From: Clostridia bacterium
GTDB taxonomy: Bacteria; Bacillota_A; Clostridia; Christensenellales; Aristaeellaceae
Reading direction: 5' to 3'
DNA: 16,898 bases
Assembly (NCBI GenBank): GCA_017938645.1
Contig: JAGBBE010000170.1
Location: 1-16,898, forward strand
Made by a program: the position numbers and the translations under genes. The notes under the pieces were generated by a model that made no database searches, was not told where the DNA came from, and saw only the letters and a list, made by a program, of their open reading frames with translations. Positions 1 through 6,981 of this stretch are shown here, one piece after another. How positions within the stretch are numbered: position 1 is the stretch's first letter; the number at the start of each line of letters is the position of its first letter.

Positions 1-60
1 AGGGTCGCGGATGTAGCATATTACAGCAAGAAGATTGTTTTGGAGAATAGAAAAGAATAA
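1..60 (+). CDS. C-terminal end of an unidentified protein (partial)
   Basis: Frame 1 is open from the window edge and reads 19 codons (RVADVAYYSKKIVLENRKE) to a TAA at 58-60. A hairpin terminator begins 13 bases after the stop, which is what the end of a real gene looks like. The fragment is too short to assign a family. It lies in the AT-rich part of the window and so probably belongs to the same imported segment as the next gene. Confidence is moderate because only the tail is visible. Confidence 0.5.
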   Translation, partial: RVADVAYYSKKIVLENRKE

Positions 61-73
61 CCAAATCAAGTGT

Positions 74-118
74 GCCCCTTACAGCCTTTCTTCCCACTTG
101 GGATGGGTTGTAAGGGGC
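74..118 (+). terminator. Intrinsic terminator after the partial upstream gene
   Basis: A perfect 10-bp stem (GCCCCTTACA at 74-83 with its complement at 109-118) extends inward by three more pairs, one of them G-T. It is followed by TTCGTTCTC and a T-rich stretch. The T tail is interrupted, so termination may be partial. Confidence 0.6.
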
Positions 119-170
119 TTCGTTCTCATTATCTTTATTATTCGGACGATTATGGCGATCGTTTGTTCAC

Positions 171-199
171 TTGCGATATGCAGACATACATATTATAAT
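171..199 (+). promoter_or_regulatory. Sigma-A-type promoter of the metallopeptidase gene
   Basis: TTGCGA (171-176) and TATAAT (194-199) are separated by exactly 17 bp. The predicted start near 206 leaves about a 40-nt leader before the ATG at 247. With the upstream terminator, this suggests the metallopeptidase gene is independently transcribed. Confidence 0.65.
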
Positions 200-246
200 A
201 TATTACAGATGAAAAAAGGTCGTGAGTGTATAGAAAGGATGCCTAT

Positions 247-1824
247 ATGAAACATGGATTGGTTTCGGTTTCTGGCTATGATTTTTTTAGCCAATATGAT
301 TTGTCGTTTTGCGATCTTGTAGACGAGGCTGACAAATTGGCTGTTGACAAGGCATGGAATGCCTTGATGGGTAACCGTGGCTTTATATTGGGGCAGGACA
401 TTGATGTATTACGTGAATTGTTTGATTTGATATGTTCAGAGTTTGCAGCGACATATGGGAAGGAACGCACAATTTCTCTGAGGGAGGGATATATCACAAA
501 AGACCGTGGCCAAACACCTGCAAGGCACAATGAAGTGTCTCGAATCTTCTCGCAATCAAAGTCAATATACATTGACCTTCTCATGAGCAATGTACTATTT
601 GAGTATGCGGCCGCGTTCTACCTTTGGGCCCGACATCCTGAAAACGAGGATCTTGTATCCCGATGCTTTATTCACACATTATATACGTTAGAAGGATGCT
701 GCAGGAGAGGAAAACTATCGGAAATGGATGGTCAGCTTTCCTTGCAGAAACTGATTGCTGATAATCTTGATGATCAGGAGATCGTCTTTATCGGGGATCT
801 ATATTGGTGTATGCTGTCATTCGCTATGTGTCATGAAATTGCACACCTTTATTGCGAGCATGGCTGTCCCCGTAGTACAGACGATGGGTATATACAGGAG
901 TTCCAGGCTGATGCAGTTGGATATGATGTATATCTAAAACTGATGATAAAGAACATGCATAGTACAGAAAATGTTTCATCCGGCGTGTTCCGGGAATACT
1001 TGTATACTGCACCTATGATTCTACTTCTATTCTACCATGACCTCTTTGCGATGGGTTACTGGATGTATGGAGAAGTAATCTCTGATACACATCCAGTCCT
1101 GAAGGAGCGAATTGATAAGTTACTTGCCATAAGTCAGGATGATAAGTATGAATTTGATTCCTCCTCGGGAAATGTTGTGTTAAACTGTTATTATGATATA
1201 TCTGATAAGTTCCTTGTGGAATTATGGTACAAGCTCAAGAATGGCAAGTTGTCAGATATAGTGCGGAAAGGAGCCAGTAGCGTGACGGGAAAAGCTTTTG
1301 AAGACGCATGTGCATTCGATGAAACCATATGCAAAAAGATTACTGAGCAAGCGCATAGTCTAGGATACGATGCACGCAGACTGATCGGTTTGTGGAATAT
1401 GTCGGCACAAGTCAGTGCGGACTCTTTTGGAGACAACCATGGTCTTGTGACTGCTATTGCTGGCAAGGCGTATTCGATTAAGGGCCTGAATGTAATATAC
1501 AATCAGAAGGTCTTGTTGGAGTCTGTTATTGAGATGGGCCTGACGATTGCAAAGCCAGGAGATATAGTAGAAACCATTCGCACGGCTTTGTACATAATCT
1601 ATAAGATTGCTTTAGTAGGAACAATCGAAATAAAAGATGTACATGCAGAGCTGTTGAAGGCCTGTCACATAAACAAGGCATATGCTATGCCAATAAAGGA
1701 AGATGCACTGCTTGCTCGTGTTCCTAAAGCATCTAGTGACGATATAACCGAGCTTGATAGATTGGGTTGCATCGAACTAGTTGATGGGTATGTATACCTG
1801 AGGGAGAAAGTTGTTTTAGAATAA
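247..1824 (+). CDS. Zinc metallopeptidase-like protein (HEIAH / EFQAD / THPxxxER)
   Basis: This is a 525-residue protein. The start at 247 is chosen because AAAGGA (234-239) sits 7 bases upstream; an in-frame ATG at 226 lacks such a site. The visible signature is HEIAH at residues 196-200 (zinc-binding H196 and H200, catalytic E197), a second acidic motif EFQAD at 218-222 and THPxxxER near 281-288. This order is seen in M48-type peptidases and in the Lit/U49-like group. The N-terminal 190 residues and the C-terminal 200 match nothing I recognise; the last 35 residues could be a winged-helix-like end. There is no signal peptide and no clear membrane segment, so it is probably cytoplasmic. Base composition is AT-richer than the genes to the right. 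The substrate is unknown. A defence or toxin role is only an inference from its location in an apparent mobile island. Confidence 0.8.
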   Translation: MKHGLVSVSGYDFFSQYDLSFCDLVDEADKLAVDKAWNALMGNRGFILGQDIDVLRELFDLICSEFAATYGKERTISLREGYITKDRGQTPARHNEVSRIFSQSKSIYIDLLMSNVLFEYAAAFYLWARHPENEDLVSRCFIHTLYTLEGCCRRGKLSEMDGQLSLQKLIADNLDDQEIVFIGDLYWCMLSFAMCHEIAHLYCEHGCPRSTDDGYIQEFQADAVGYDVYLKLMIKNMHSTENVSSGVFREYLYTAPMILLLFYHDLFAMGYWMYGEVISDTHPVLKERIDKLLAISQDDKYEFDSSSGNVVLNCYYDISDKFLVELWYKLKNGKLSDIVRKGASSVTGKAFEDACAFDETICKKITEQAHSLGYDARRLIGLWNMSAQVSADSFGDNHGLVTAIAGKAYSIKGLNVIYNQKVLLESVIEMGLTIAKPGDIVETIRTALYIIYKIALVGTIEIKDVHAELLKACHINKAYAMPIKEDALLARVPKASSDDITELDRLGCIELVDGYVYLREKVVLE

Positions 1825-1848
1825 TGGACGCACAAAGGAGAACAGCTT

Positions 1849-1893
1849 ATGAAATTTTTCATTAGCCATTGCAGGTGCAGAAAAGATGATTGA
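1849..1893 (+). pseudogene. 14-codon stub with strong RBS, possibly a truncated gene start
   Basis: AAAGGAG (1834-1840) is placed 8 bases before an ATG at 1849, only 24 bases after the metallopeptidase stop. This is the layout of a second operon gene. The frame encodes MKFFISHCRCRKDD and then stops. The opening MKFFISH resembles the first strand of TIR-type domains, but that rests on seven residues. An adjacent frame continues open to a TAA near 1960 without an obvious family. It may be a truncated or frameshifted gene, a real small peptide, or chance. Confidence 0.3.
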
Positions 1894-2052
1894 TCTGAAT
1901 GATTTAGATATATGTATGCCTCCCAACACTTGGCAGGGTGCCTTATGCCTAGATAAGTAATGGTAAGTTGACCCTTAGTATGCTTAACAATCTTGCAATA
2001 TTTTCGATTTCATGCATGTTAAGAGGCGAATGCTCGGAAGGCTCGAAATTGG

Positions 2053-2076
2053 ACTCATGACACAACTCATGACACA
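2053..2076 (+). repeat. Tandem 12-bp direct repeat near the island end
   Basis: ACTCATGACACA occurs twice in immediate tandem (2053-2064, 2065-2076), about 50 bp inside the tRNA-derived att core. Tandem short repeats at this distance from a core are typical integrase arm-type binding sites. No integrase gene is visible in the window, so the role is inferred. Confidence 0.5.
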
Positions 2077-2085
2077 GGATTTTGC

Positions 2086-2150
2086 AAACCCTTATAAATC
2101 AAGGGGTTTGAGGCTTGTGGTAAGAGGTTCAAGTCCTGTTTCCCGCACCA
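2086..2150 (+). other. att site: displaced tRNA 3' end (probably tRNA-Leu) at island boundary
   Basis: Positions 2128-2150 read as a tRNA 3' end: T-loop TTCAAGT (2128-2134), T-stem strand CCTGT (2135-2139), acceptor strand TTCCCGC (2140-2146), discriminator A and CCA. The upstream sequence does not supply a matching 5' acceptor (GCGGGAA expected) or a D-arm. The 5' T-stem strand (AGAGG) also fails at one position against CCTGT, so homology to the original tRNA stops there. A dyad (AAACCCTT / AAGGGGTTT, 2086-2109) adjoins it. A native-looking terminator starts 3 bases later. This is the expected structure of the distal junction of an element integrated into the 3' end of a tRNA gene. The Leu identity comes from the T-arm/acceptor sequence and is tentative. 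Confidence 0.7.
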
Positions 2151-2152
2151 GG

Positions 2153-2186
2153 AAAAAAGCCTCTGACGAAAGTCAGAGGCTTTTTT
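2153..2186 (+). terminator. Intrinsic terminator, probably of the original tRNA gene
   Basis: A perfect 15-bp stem (2153-2167 with 2172-2186) closed by a GAAA tetraloop, with A6 on the left and T6 on the right, so it can work in both directions. It lies directly behind the tRNA 3' end and probably ended the tRNA transcript before integration. It could also terminate the minus-strand membrane-protein gene. Confidence 0.85.
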
Positions 2187-2189
2187 CAA

Positions 2190-2340
2190 TGAAGCGCCCT
2201 TCGGGCATGAAGCCGCTTCGCTAATGAAGAAATGAAGTACCTCGCTTCGCTCGGAATGATTTTTGGTCGACTATTTCATTCCGAAGCGCAGCGAGGTACT
2301 TCATTAGCCGCGTAAGCGGCGTCTTCATTTCTTCATTTCT
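2190..2340. repeat. Intergenic inverted-repeat element rich in AATGAAG words
   Basis: The outer arms at 2231-2259 and 2276-2305 are reverse complements over about 29 bases, with one substitution and one indel. The loop contains TTTTTGGTCGAC. Flanking it are small hairpins (GCCC TTC GGGC near 2196-2206; GCCGC GTAA GCGGC at 2307-2320) and repeated AATGAAG/CTTCATT words. It has no coding potential. It resembles a REP- or MITE-like intergenic element and may shape the 3' end of the minus-strand gene that stops at 2333. Confidence 0.6.
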
Positions 2341-4042
2341 TCAGCACAATCCCGCCCGGTACATCCACAAACGTATAGCCGATTTCGTCCGCGAGGCGCT
2401 GCGCGAGCTGTGCATGCTGTTTTTCGGCATATACCACGTCCGGAAGCTTTTCGGGGTTGAGTTCGTAATAGCCCTTGAGCTGACGGAAGGTGTGGTCGCC
2501 CATGTCGGACAGCCAGGTCGAATACGCCGCGATTTCGTAGTCGCGGATGAAGTAGTATGTGGTGTCGTTGGTGAGGTAGAGGATTTTTTCGATGTCGTAG
2601 TCATCCAGCACCTTGAGGTTGTGGACGACCCTGTGGTAATAATCGTGGCTCGACTCGGAAACCATCAGGCCCTTGTTCACGCCTTCCTCCATGCGCACAG
2701 TCTGCGCAGCCATGCCGCCTTCCTCCCAGAAGACGCTTTGGTAACGGAGGATGGTCTCCGTGCCCAGCTGGAAGAGCATCATCACAGCCGCCAGAAAGGC
2801 GCAGAGGCGGCGCAGGAGGATGGGGCTTTCATCGGCCATGAGTTCGCGGACGAACACAGCCAGCATGATCAGCGTGCCGACCGTGGAGACCGTGGCGGAC
2901 GAGGTGATGGCGTACAGTCCCTGATCAGAGGCCGCGTTCATGCAGAAGGTGTACAGCATGCCCGGCGCCCATACGGTCCAGAAGATTCTGCGGCAGATTT
3001 TTTCGTCCGACAGAAGCACCATGGGCACAGCCAGAAGGCTCATCGACCACATCAGATAGTTGATGTAACTTTGGCGGAAGTACAGATCCATCAGCACACC
3101 GACGCATCCGGCGCTGAGCAGGAAGTACAGCCAGCGGCGCTTTTTCCTGCCGCGGTCGATGAAGGTTACGCCCACAAGCAGCACATACGCGGCATAGACT
3201 TTGATGGCCTGAGGATGGAAGAGCAAGAGCTTCTTGGCGTAGCGCTTGCAGATTTCCCAGAACGTGCGCGTCATGTGAAGCGGATCGTCGAAGATGTAGG
3301 GCATGGCCTCCAGAATCCGTCCCAGCGGCGCGCGGGAAAAGGCGAATGTGATCAGCGCGACGGCGGCAACGCCTGCGCCGATGGTCACATACAGCGCGCT
3401 CGCGGGCGAATAGAGATCGTTCTTTTCAGGGGTGATGCCTCTGCGCCTGCACACGAGGTGCTTTACCCAGACCACGGCCAGATAGATGCCGTACACCGCC
3501 GCCAGATACGGGCAGCACAGCACCGCGCCGGCAAATGCCAGTCCGCCTGCGATGAAGGTCGCCTTCGACTGCGCGGTCAGAAAGAGCGTGCACGCAAGCA
3601 CCATCAGCATGATGCCCATCGAATTGTATGACAGCGACATGATGCCATAGGGCACGTAGAGCACGAAACTGAGCGCGGCCGCGGCTGCGCCCACGGGACT
3701 GATGCGCCGCGCACGCAGATAAACCGTGATGGCAATGGCCGTCTGCACAAGAACGCAGACATAGCGCATCGCCAGCACCAGTCCGTCGGTGGTGCCCATC
3801 AGGCTCACCAGCGCCGACACGAAGGGAAGCATCAGGGTAGATGACATCTGGCAGAGGTTCCACTCGTCCACAAACAGCGCGTCGCCCATGTAGAGGCGGT
3901 AAGGGATCTGCAGGTAGAAGCACTCGTCAAACTTGGCCACGCCAAACTGGCACTTCCACAGCAGAAACGCAACTGCAGCAAGCAGCACGGCAAAAAAGGC
4001 CATGTCCTGCCATTGCACGCGGCGTTTATTGATCGTTTCCAT
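2333..4042 (-). CDS. Polytopic membrane protein, GT-C-glycosyltransferase-like
   Basis: This is a 569-residue protein with roughly ten hydrophobic segments from residue 13 to about 425, then a soluble C-terminal region of about 140 residues. After the first membrane segment comes a loop containing KFDECFY (37-43) and VDEWN (58-62). Acidic residues in the first extracytoplasmic loop are typical of GT-C enzymes that use polyprenyl-phosphate sugars. The short loop of about 45 residues, the overall length and the C-terminal domain fit that class, but I see no decisive subfamily motif. The start has AAGGA at 4056-4060, a somewhat long 13-base spacer, and a good promoter upstream. It stands alone, with no cell-envelope cluster around it. 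Alternative: an uncharacterised membrane protein of unknown function. Confidence 0.75.
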   Translation of the reverse strand: METINKRRVQWQDMAFFAVLLAAVAFLLWKCQFGVAKFDECFYLQIPYRLYMGDALFVDEWNLCQMSSTLMLPFVSALVSLMGTTDGLVLAMRYVCVLVQTAIAITVYLRARRISPVGAAAAALSFVLYVPYGIMSLSYNSMGIMLMVLACTLFLTAQSKATFIAGGLAFAGAVLCCPYLAAVYGIYLAVVWVKHLVCRRRGITPEKNDLYSPASALYVTIGAGVAAVALITFAFSRAPLGRILEAMPYIFDDPLHMTRTFWEICKRYAKKLLLFHPQAIKVYAAYVLLVGVTFIDRGRKKRRWLYFLLSAGCVGVLMDLYFRQSYINYLMWSMSLLAVPMVLLSDEKICRRIFWTVWAPGMLYTFCMNAASDQGLYAITSSATVSTVGTLIMLAVFVRELMADESPILLRRLCAFLAAVMMLFQLGTETILRYQSVFWEEGGMAAQTVRMEEGVNKGLMVSESSHDYYHRVVHNLKVLDDYDIEKILYLTNDTTYYFIRDYEIAAYSTWLSDMGDHTFRQLKGYYELNPEKLPDVVYAEKQHAQLAQRLADEIGYTFVDVPGGIVLKK

Positions 4043-4083
4043 GTTCTGTACTCATTCCTTTGATATGGTTTGGTTCACCGCTC

Positions 4084-4113
4084 ATTATACCATGATGACA
4101 GCCGCATATACAA
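4084..4113 (-). promoter_or_regulatory. Promoter of the GT-C-like membrane protein gene
   Basis: On the minus strand, TTGTAT (4113-4108) and a perfect TATAAT (4089-4084) are 18 bp apart, about 40 bp upstream of the ATG at 4042. It lies just past the terminator at 4119-4157, so the gene is likely transcribed independently of rny. Confidence 0.6.
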
Positions 4114-4118
4114 TCACC

Positions 4119-4157
4119 TAAAAAAGCAGCGTTCCTTCAAAAGAAGAAACGCTGCTT
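4119..4157 (-). terminator. Intrinsic terminator downstream of rny
   Basis: AAAAGCAGCGTT and AACGCTGCTTTT form a stem around the loop-side sequence CCTTCAAAAGAAG. The minus-strand reading has a run of six Ts. It is separated from the rny stop by about 250 bp of repeat. Its core is nearly the same as the hairpin at 16517-16548. Confidence 0.75.
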
Positions 4158-4170
4158 TTACACATCATCC

Positions 4171-4359
4171 GATCACTCAAGCGAGCCGGGAGGCCTGTCG
4201 CCGACCGGCGGTCAAAGAACGCAAGGCCAAACACCGTCCGCCACGTCCCGCGAAGCGGTCCGGGGTCAAGGGGCTCAGCCCCTTGCGATCACACAAGCGA
4301 GCCCCGACACCCTCCGTGGAGGGGCGGTCAAAGAACGCAAGGCCGAACACCGTCCGCCA
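4171..4359. repeat. Two copies of a ~72-bp intergenic repeat
   Basis: The two units are at 4171-4242 and 4287-4359. Both open with GATCACWCAAGCGAGCC, diverge in the middle, then share GGCGGTCAAAGAACGCAAGGCC (broken here as GGCGGTCAAAG / AACGCAAGGCC) and end in AACACCGTCCGCCA. Between and after them lie GC-rich hairpins such as GCGCGG CTTC(G) CCGCGC near 4365-4383. A third copy occurs at 16563-16620. There is no convincing coding potential. The stretch forms the 3' untranslated region of rny. Confidence 0.75.
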
Positions 4360-4406
4360 ACCCCTGCGCGGCTTCGCCGCGCAGTCCGGGATTGACCGCA
4401 CTGCGG

Positions 4407-5948
4407 TCATTTAGCGTATTCGGTGGAGCGGGTTTCGCGGATCACGTTTACGCGGATCTGGCCGGGATATTCCATTTCCTTTTCGATGCGCTTGGCCACT
4501 TCCTTGGCCAAAACCTTGGTGCCCTCGTCGGTGATGTCCTCGGGCTTGACCATGATGCGCACCTCGCGGCCGGACTGAATGGCAAAGCACTTGTCCACGC
4601 CGGGGAAGGAATTGGCGATCTCCTCGAGCTTTTCGAGGCGCTTGATGTAGTTTTCCAGACTCTCGCGGCGAGCGCCGGGGCGCGCGGCGGAGATAGCGTC
4701 GGCGGCCTGCACGAGCACGGCCTCGATGGTCTGGGGTTCCACGTCATTGTGGTGGGCAAGGATGGCGTGGATCACGTCGGGAGATTCGCGGTACTTGCGG
4801 GCAAGCTCCGCGCCGAGGGTCACGTGCGTGCCTTCGGCCTCGTGGTCAACGCCCTTGCCGATATCGTGCAGGAGGCCTGCGCGCTTGGCCAGCGCCACGT
4901 CGGCGCCGAGCTCGGCGGCCATCATGCCGGCCAGATGGCTGACTTCAATGGCATGCTTGAGCACGTTCTGGCCGTAGGAGGTGCGGTAGCGCAGGCGGCC
5001 CAGAATCTTGACAAGCTCGTGATGGATGCCGTGCTGATGGGTTTCGAACACGGCCTGCTCGCCGGCTTCGCGGATCTGCTGGTCGACCTCTTTGCGGGCC
5101 TTTTCGACCATTTCCTCGATGCGGGCGGGATGGATGCGGCCGTCCATGATGAGACGCTCCACGGCGATGCGGGCGATCTCGCGGCGGACGGGATCAAAGG
5201 CGGAAACGATGACGGCCTCGGGGGTGTCGTCAATGATGAGATCAACGCCGGTGGCGGTTTCAAGGGCGCGGATGTTGCGGCCCTCGCGGCCGATGATGCG
5301 GCCCTTCATGTCGTCGTTGGGCAGGTTGATCACGGAAACGGTGGTCTCGGCCACATGGTCGGAGGCACACTTCTGAATGGCAAGGGCAATGATATTGCGG
5401 GCCTTCTTTTCGGCCTCGTCGCGGGCGCGGCTTTCGATGTCGCGCACCATGGCGGCGGCGTCGTGGTAGGCGTCCTTCTGGATGCGGGCAACGAGCATCT
5501 GACGGGCTTCGTCCTGCGTCATGCCGGCGATGCGTTCCATCTCGGCGATCTGCTTTTCAACGCCCGCGTCCACTTCTTCCTGCTGGTGCTGCAGTTCCAG
5601 CTGCTTCTGGGCGATGGCTTCCTCGCGCTTTTCCAGCTGATCCTGCTTCTTGTCGAGGGATTCTTCCTTCTGAAGAATGCGGCGCTCGCTGCGCTGCACT
5701 TCGGCGCGGCGCTCACGGCATTCGCGGTCAAGCTCGGTTTTGAGGCGCAGCACTTCTTCCTTGGCTTCGAGAATGGTTTCCTTTTTCTTCTCATCCGCCT
5801 TGCGCTGCGCGTCCTCGAGCAGATTCTTGGCATATTCTTCGGTACGGCCGATCTTCTTTTCGCTGGCCTGCTTGCGGTACTGGTAACCGCACAGGGCGCC
5901 GAGAACGGCTGTGAGAATGGCAATCAGGATTGCTACGAACACGTTCAT
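4407..5948 (-). CDS. rny: Ribonuclease Y
   Basis: This 513-residue protein is the usual RNase Y length. The endoribonuclease starts mRNA decay from a membrane-anchored position in Bacillota. Features in order are an N-terminal transmembrane helix (residues 3-21), a long charged coiled coil (about 25-185), a KH domain with its IIGREGRN loop (218-225), and an HD domain with H332 and the HD pair H361-D362 in LLHDIGKG. The frame stays open upstream to 6152, but that extension has no domain. The start at 5948 gives the conserved hydrophobic N-terminus and has AAAGGAG at 5963-5969, although the spacer is long at about 14 bases. It stands alone, with a long structured leader upstream and a repeat-filled 3' region downstream. 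Confidence 0.96.
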   Translation of the reverse strand: MNVFVAILIAILTAVLGALCGYQYRKQASEKKIGRTEEYAKNLLEDAQRKADEKKKETILEAKEEVLRLKTELDRECRERRAEVQRSERRILQKEESLDKKQDQLEKREEAIAQKQLELQHQQEEVDAGVEKQIAEMERIAGMTQDEARQMLVARIQKDAYHDAAAMVRDIESRARDEAEKKARNIIALAIQKCASDHVAETTVSVINLPNDDMKGRIIGREGRNIRALETATGVDLIIDDTPEAVIVSAFDPVRREIARIAVERLIMDGRIHPARIEEMVEKARKEVDQQIREAGEQAVFETHQHGIHHELVKILGRLRYRTSYGQNVLKHAIEVSHLAGMMAAELGADVALAKRAGLLHDIGKGVDHEAEGTHVTLGAELARKYRESPDVIHAILAHHNDVEPQTIEAVLVQAADAISAARPGARRESLENYIKRLEKLEEIANSFPGVDKCFAIQSGREVRIMVKPEDITDEGTKVLAKEVAKRIEKEMEYPGQIRVNVIRETRSTEYAK

Positions 5949-6044
5949 GAACTCTGTTTCGCTCCTTTCATTGTGGATTTTTTTGAATTTGGCTGGCTTT
6001 TCATTTGATTCCTTGGCTGGGTCGGCCTTCCATCTTTGGATGAT

Positions 6045-6080
6045 AAAGACAAAAGACCGGTGAGGAAACCTCACTCGGCC
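6045..6080 (-). terminator. Intrinsic terminator/attenuator upstream of rny
   Basis: On the minus strand a stem of about 11 pairs (6080-6069 with 6065-6055), with one bulge and one G-U pair, closes a 3-base loop and is followed by TTTTGTCTTT. The G-U pair forms only in the minus-strand RNA (it is A-C on plus), which supports this direction. It lies about 100 bases before the rny start, so it ends a short upstream RNA or attenuates rny. Confidence 0.65.
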
Positions 6081-6333
6081 TAGTTGATTCGCTTTTCGGT
6101 TACGCGCAATGACCCCTTTCGAGACATCGAAAGAAGTGTAGAATACGCCCATACAGGCACATTATGTTTGCACATACAGGACGCGCGGTTTACGCCTCCC
6201 CCGTTTTCATATACCCACAGCGCCCGCAGACGCCGGATAAGCTCAAACCCGTGCAGAGACGGGAAAACTCAATTTGGGAATATATTCGCAAAACAGCAAG
6301 GCTCTTGCTTCGCAACAAGCCTATTCAGCCGAC
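6045..6333 (-). ncRNA. Candidate structured small RNA or rny leader
   Basis: A consensus promoter at 6340-6368 and a terminator at 6045-6080 delimit an RNA of about 285 nt with no open frame of its own. The minus-strand sequence can form several local hairpins, including CCCGTCTCTGCACGGG and TATGT GCAA ACATA with a GNRA-type loop. A longer pairing is also possible between GAATA...CCCA and TGGG..TATTC. I do not recognise it as RNase P RNA, tmRNA, SRP RNA or a T-box. A 6S-type RNA cannot be excluded by eye, though the length is on the long side. The limits are inferred from the promoter and terminator. Confidence 0.45.
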
Positions 6334-6339
6334 TACATT

Positions 6340-6368
6340 ATTATAGCCGCAATATCAAATGCTGTCAA
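6340..6368 (-). promoter_or_regulatory. Perfect-consensus sigma-A promoter for the rny leader
   Basis: On the minus strand, TTGACA (6368-6363) and TATAAT (6345-6340) are exactly 17 bp apart, a full consensus match. The -35 box lies inside the last codons of the upstream dipeptidase gene (stop at 6355-6357). The predicted start is near 6333, about 385 nt from the rny ATG. Confidence 0.8.
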
Positions 6369-6981
6369 GCGATTTCAGGCTCACGGGAAAATCGAAATAG
6401 GTGTCGGGAAAGGGCTCGTCGATCAGGGTAAAGTGCCACCATTCCTCCGCCAAAGGACGGAAGCCGTGCTTTACCATCAATTCACGCAGGGTGCGGCGGT
6501 TTTGAATCTGCTCCTGCGTGAGGGTGCGGGTGGACTCCGCCCACGAAAGCTCGCCGAAGAAGTCAAACCCTCCGCCCATGTCGAGATCCTTCTGGGTTTT
6601 CTCATCAAAGAGCGTGAGGTCGATGGTGGAGCCGCGCGAATGCCCGGATTTTTCAGCGATGAAGCCCAGTCGGAACAGGTCGCGCTTGTCCACGTCGGGA
6701 TAAAAGATGTGCCTGGTCTCGGTTTTGCCGATGTCCTGCGCCCAGCGCACGAAATGGCTCACGGCTCTTTGCGGACGGTATCCGTCGTACAGGCGCAGCC
6801 TGAGCCCCATCGCGCGCGCCTCCTGATTGACCGCCTTGAGCGCCTCAGCTGCCTCGAGGGTCAGAATCACCAGCGGCTCGTCGTAGCCGTCCACGCGCTC
6901 GGCCACAAAGTTGAAGGTCGTGTGATAGCGCACGTCCAATAGCACGTCCGGAATGAAATGCGATACGGAAACAAACATCAT
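6355..6981 (-). CDS. D-alanyl-D-alanine dipeptidase, VanX family (M15D)
   Basis: This 208-residue zinc dipeptidase hydrolyses D-Ala-D-Ala and related dipeptides. All key VanX residues are visible at near-identical spacing: R69 in DGYRP, zinc ligands H114 and D121 in SGHSRGSTIDL, catalytic E180 and zinc ligand H183 in EWWHF. VanX itself is about 202 residues. The ATG at 6981 overlaps the stop of the upstream gene (TGATG), which implies translational coupling; the next codon is also ATG (6978) and has better spacing (8 bases) from AAGGAG (6987-6992). No vanH, vanA or vanRS genes are nearby, so I infer a peptidoglycan dipeptide-salvage role rather than glycopeptide resistance. No signal peptide is seen. 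Confidence 0.92.
   Translation of the reverse strand: MMFVSVSHFIPDVLLDVRYHTTFNFVAERVDGYDEPLVILTLEAAEALKAVNQEARAMGLRLRLYDGYRPQRAVSHFVRWAQDIGKTETRHIFYPDVDKRDLFRLGFIAEKSGHSRGSTIDLTLFDEKTQKDLDMGGGFDFFGELSWAESTRTLTQEQIQNRRTLRELMVKHGFRPLAEEWWHFTLIDEPFPDTYFDFPVSLKSLDSI

Noticed and set aside
35..250. 71-codon frame in front of the metallopeptidase gene
   Set aside because: It runs through the terminator and the promoter, has no ribosome binding site and no protein-like pattern apart from a chance hydrophobic stretch.
2012..2224. 70-codon frame across the att site
   Set aside because: It reads through the tRNA remnant and its terminator; coding is implausible.
2414..3631. 405-codon frame antisense to the GT-C-like gene
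   Set aside because: Low-complexity His/Glu/Arg-rich translation, typical of an antisense frame in GC-rich DNA.
4171..4359. CRISPR array
   Set aside because: Only two units here, about 72 bp each and imperfect, without regular spacers or cas genes.
4392..6008. 538-codon frame antisense to rny
   Set aside because: rny has every expected domain; the opposite frame is a GC-driven shadow.
5949..6152. N-terminal extension of RNase Y
   Set aside because: The extension has no domain, would precede the membrane anchor, and covers the leader terminator; the start at 5948 has a ribosome binding site.
6045..6333. T-box riboswitch upstream of rny
   Set aside because: ACCGCG followed by CGTCCT on the minus strand recalls a T-box, but the TGGN part and stem I landmarks are missing and rny is not a T-box target.
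6355..6981. Glycopeptide-resistance cluster
   Set aside because: Only a VanX-type gene is present; no ligase, dehydrogenase or two-component genes flank it.
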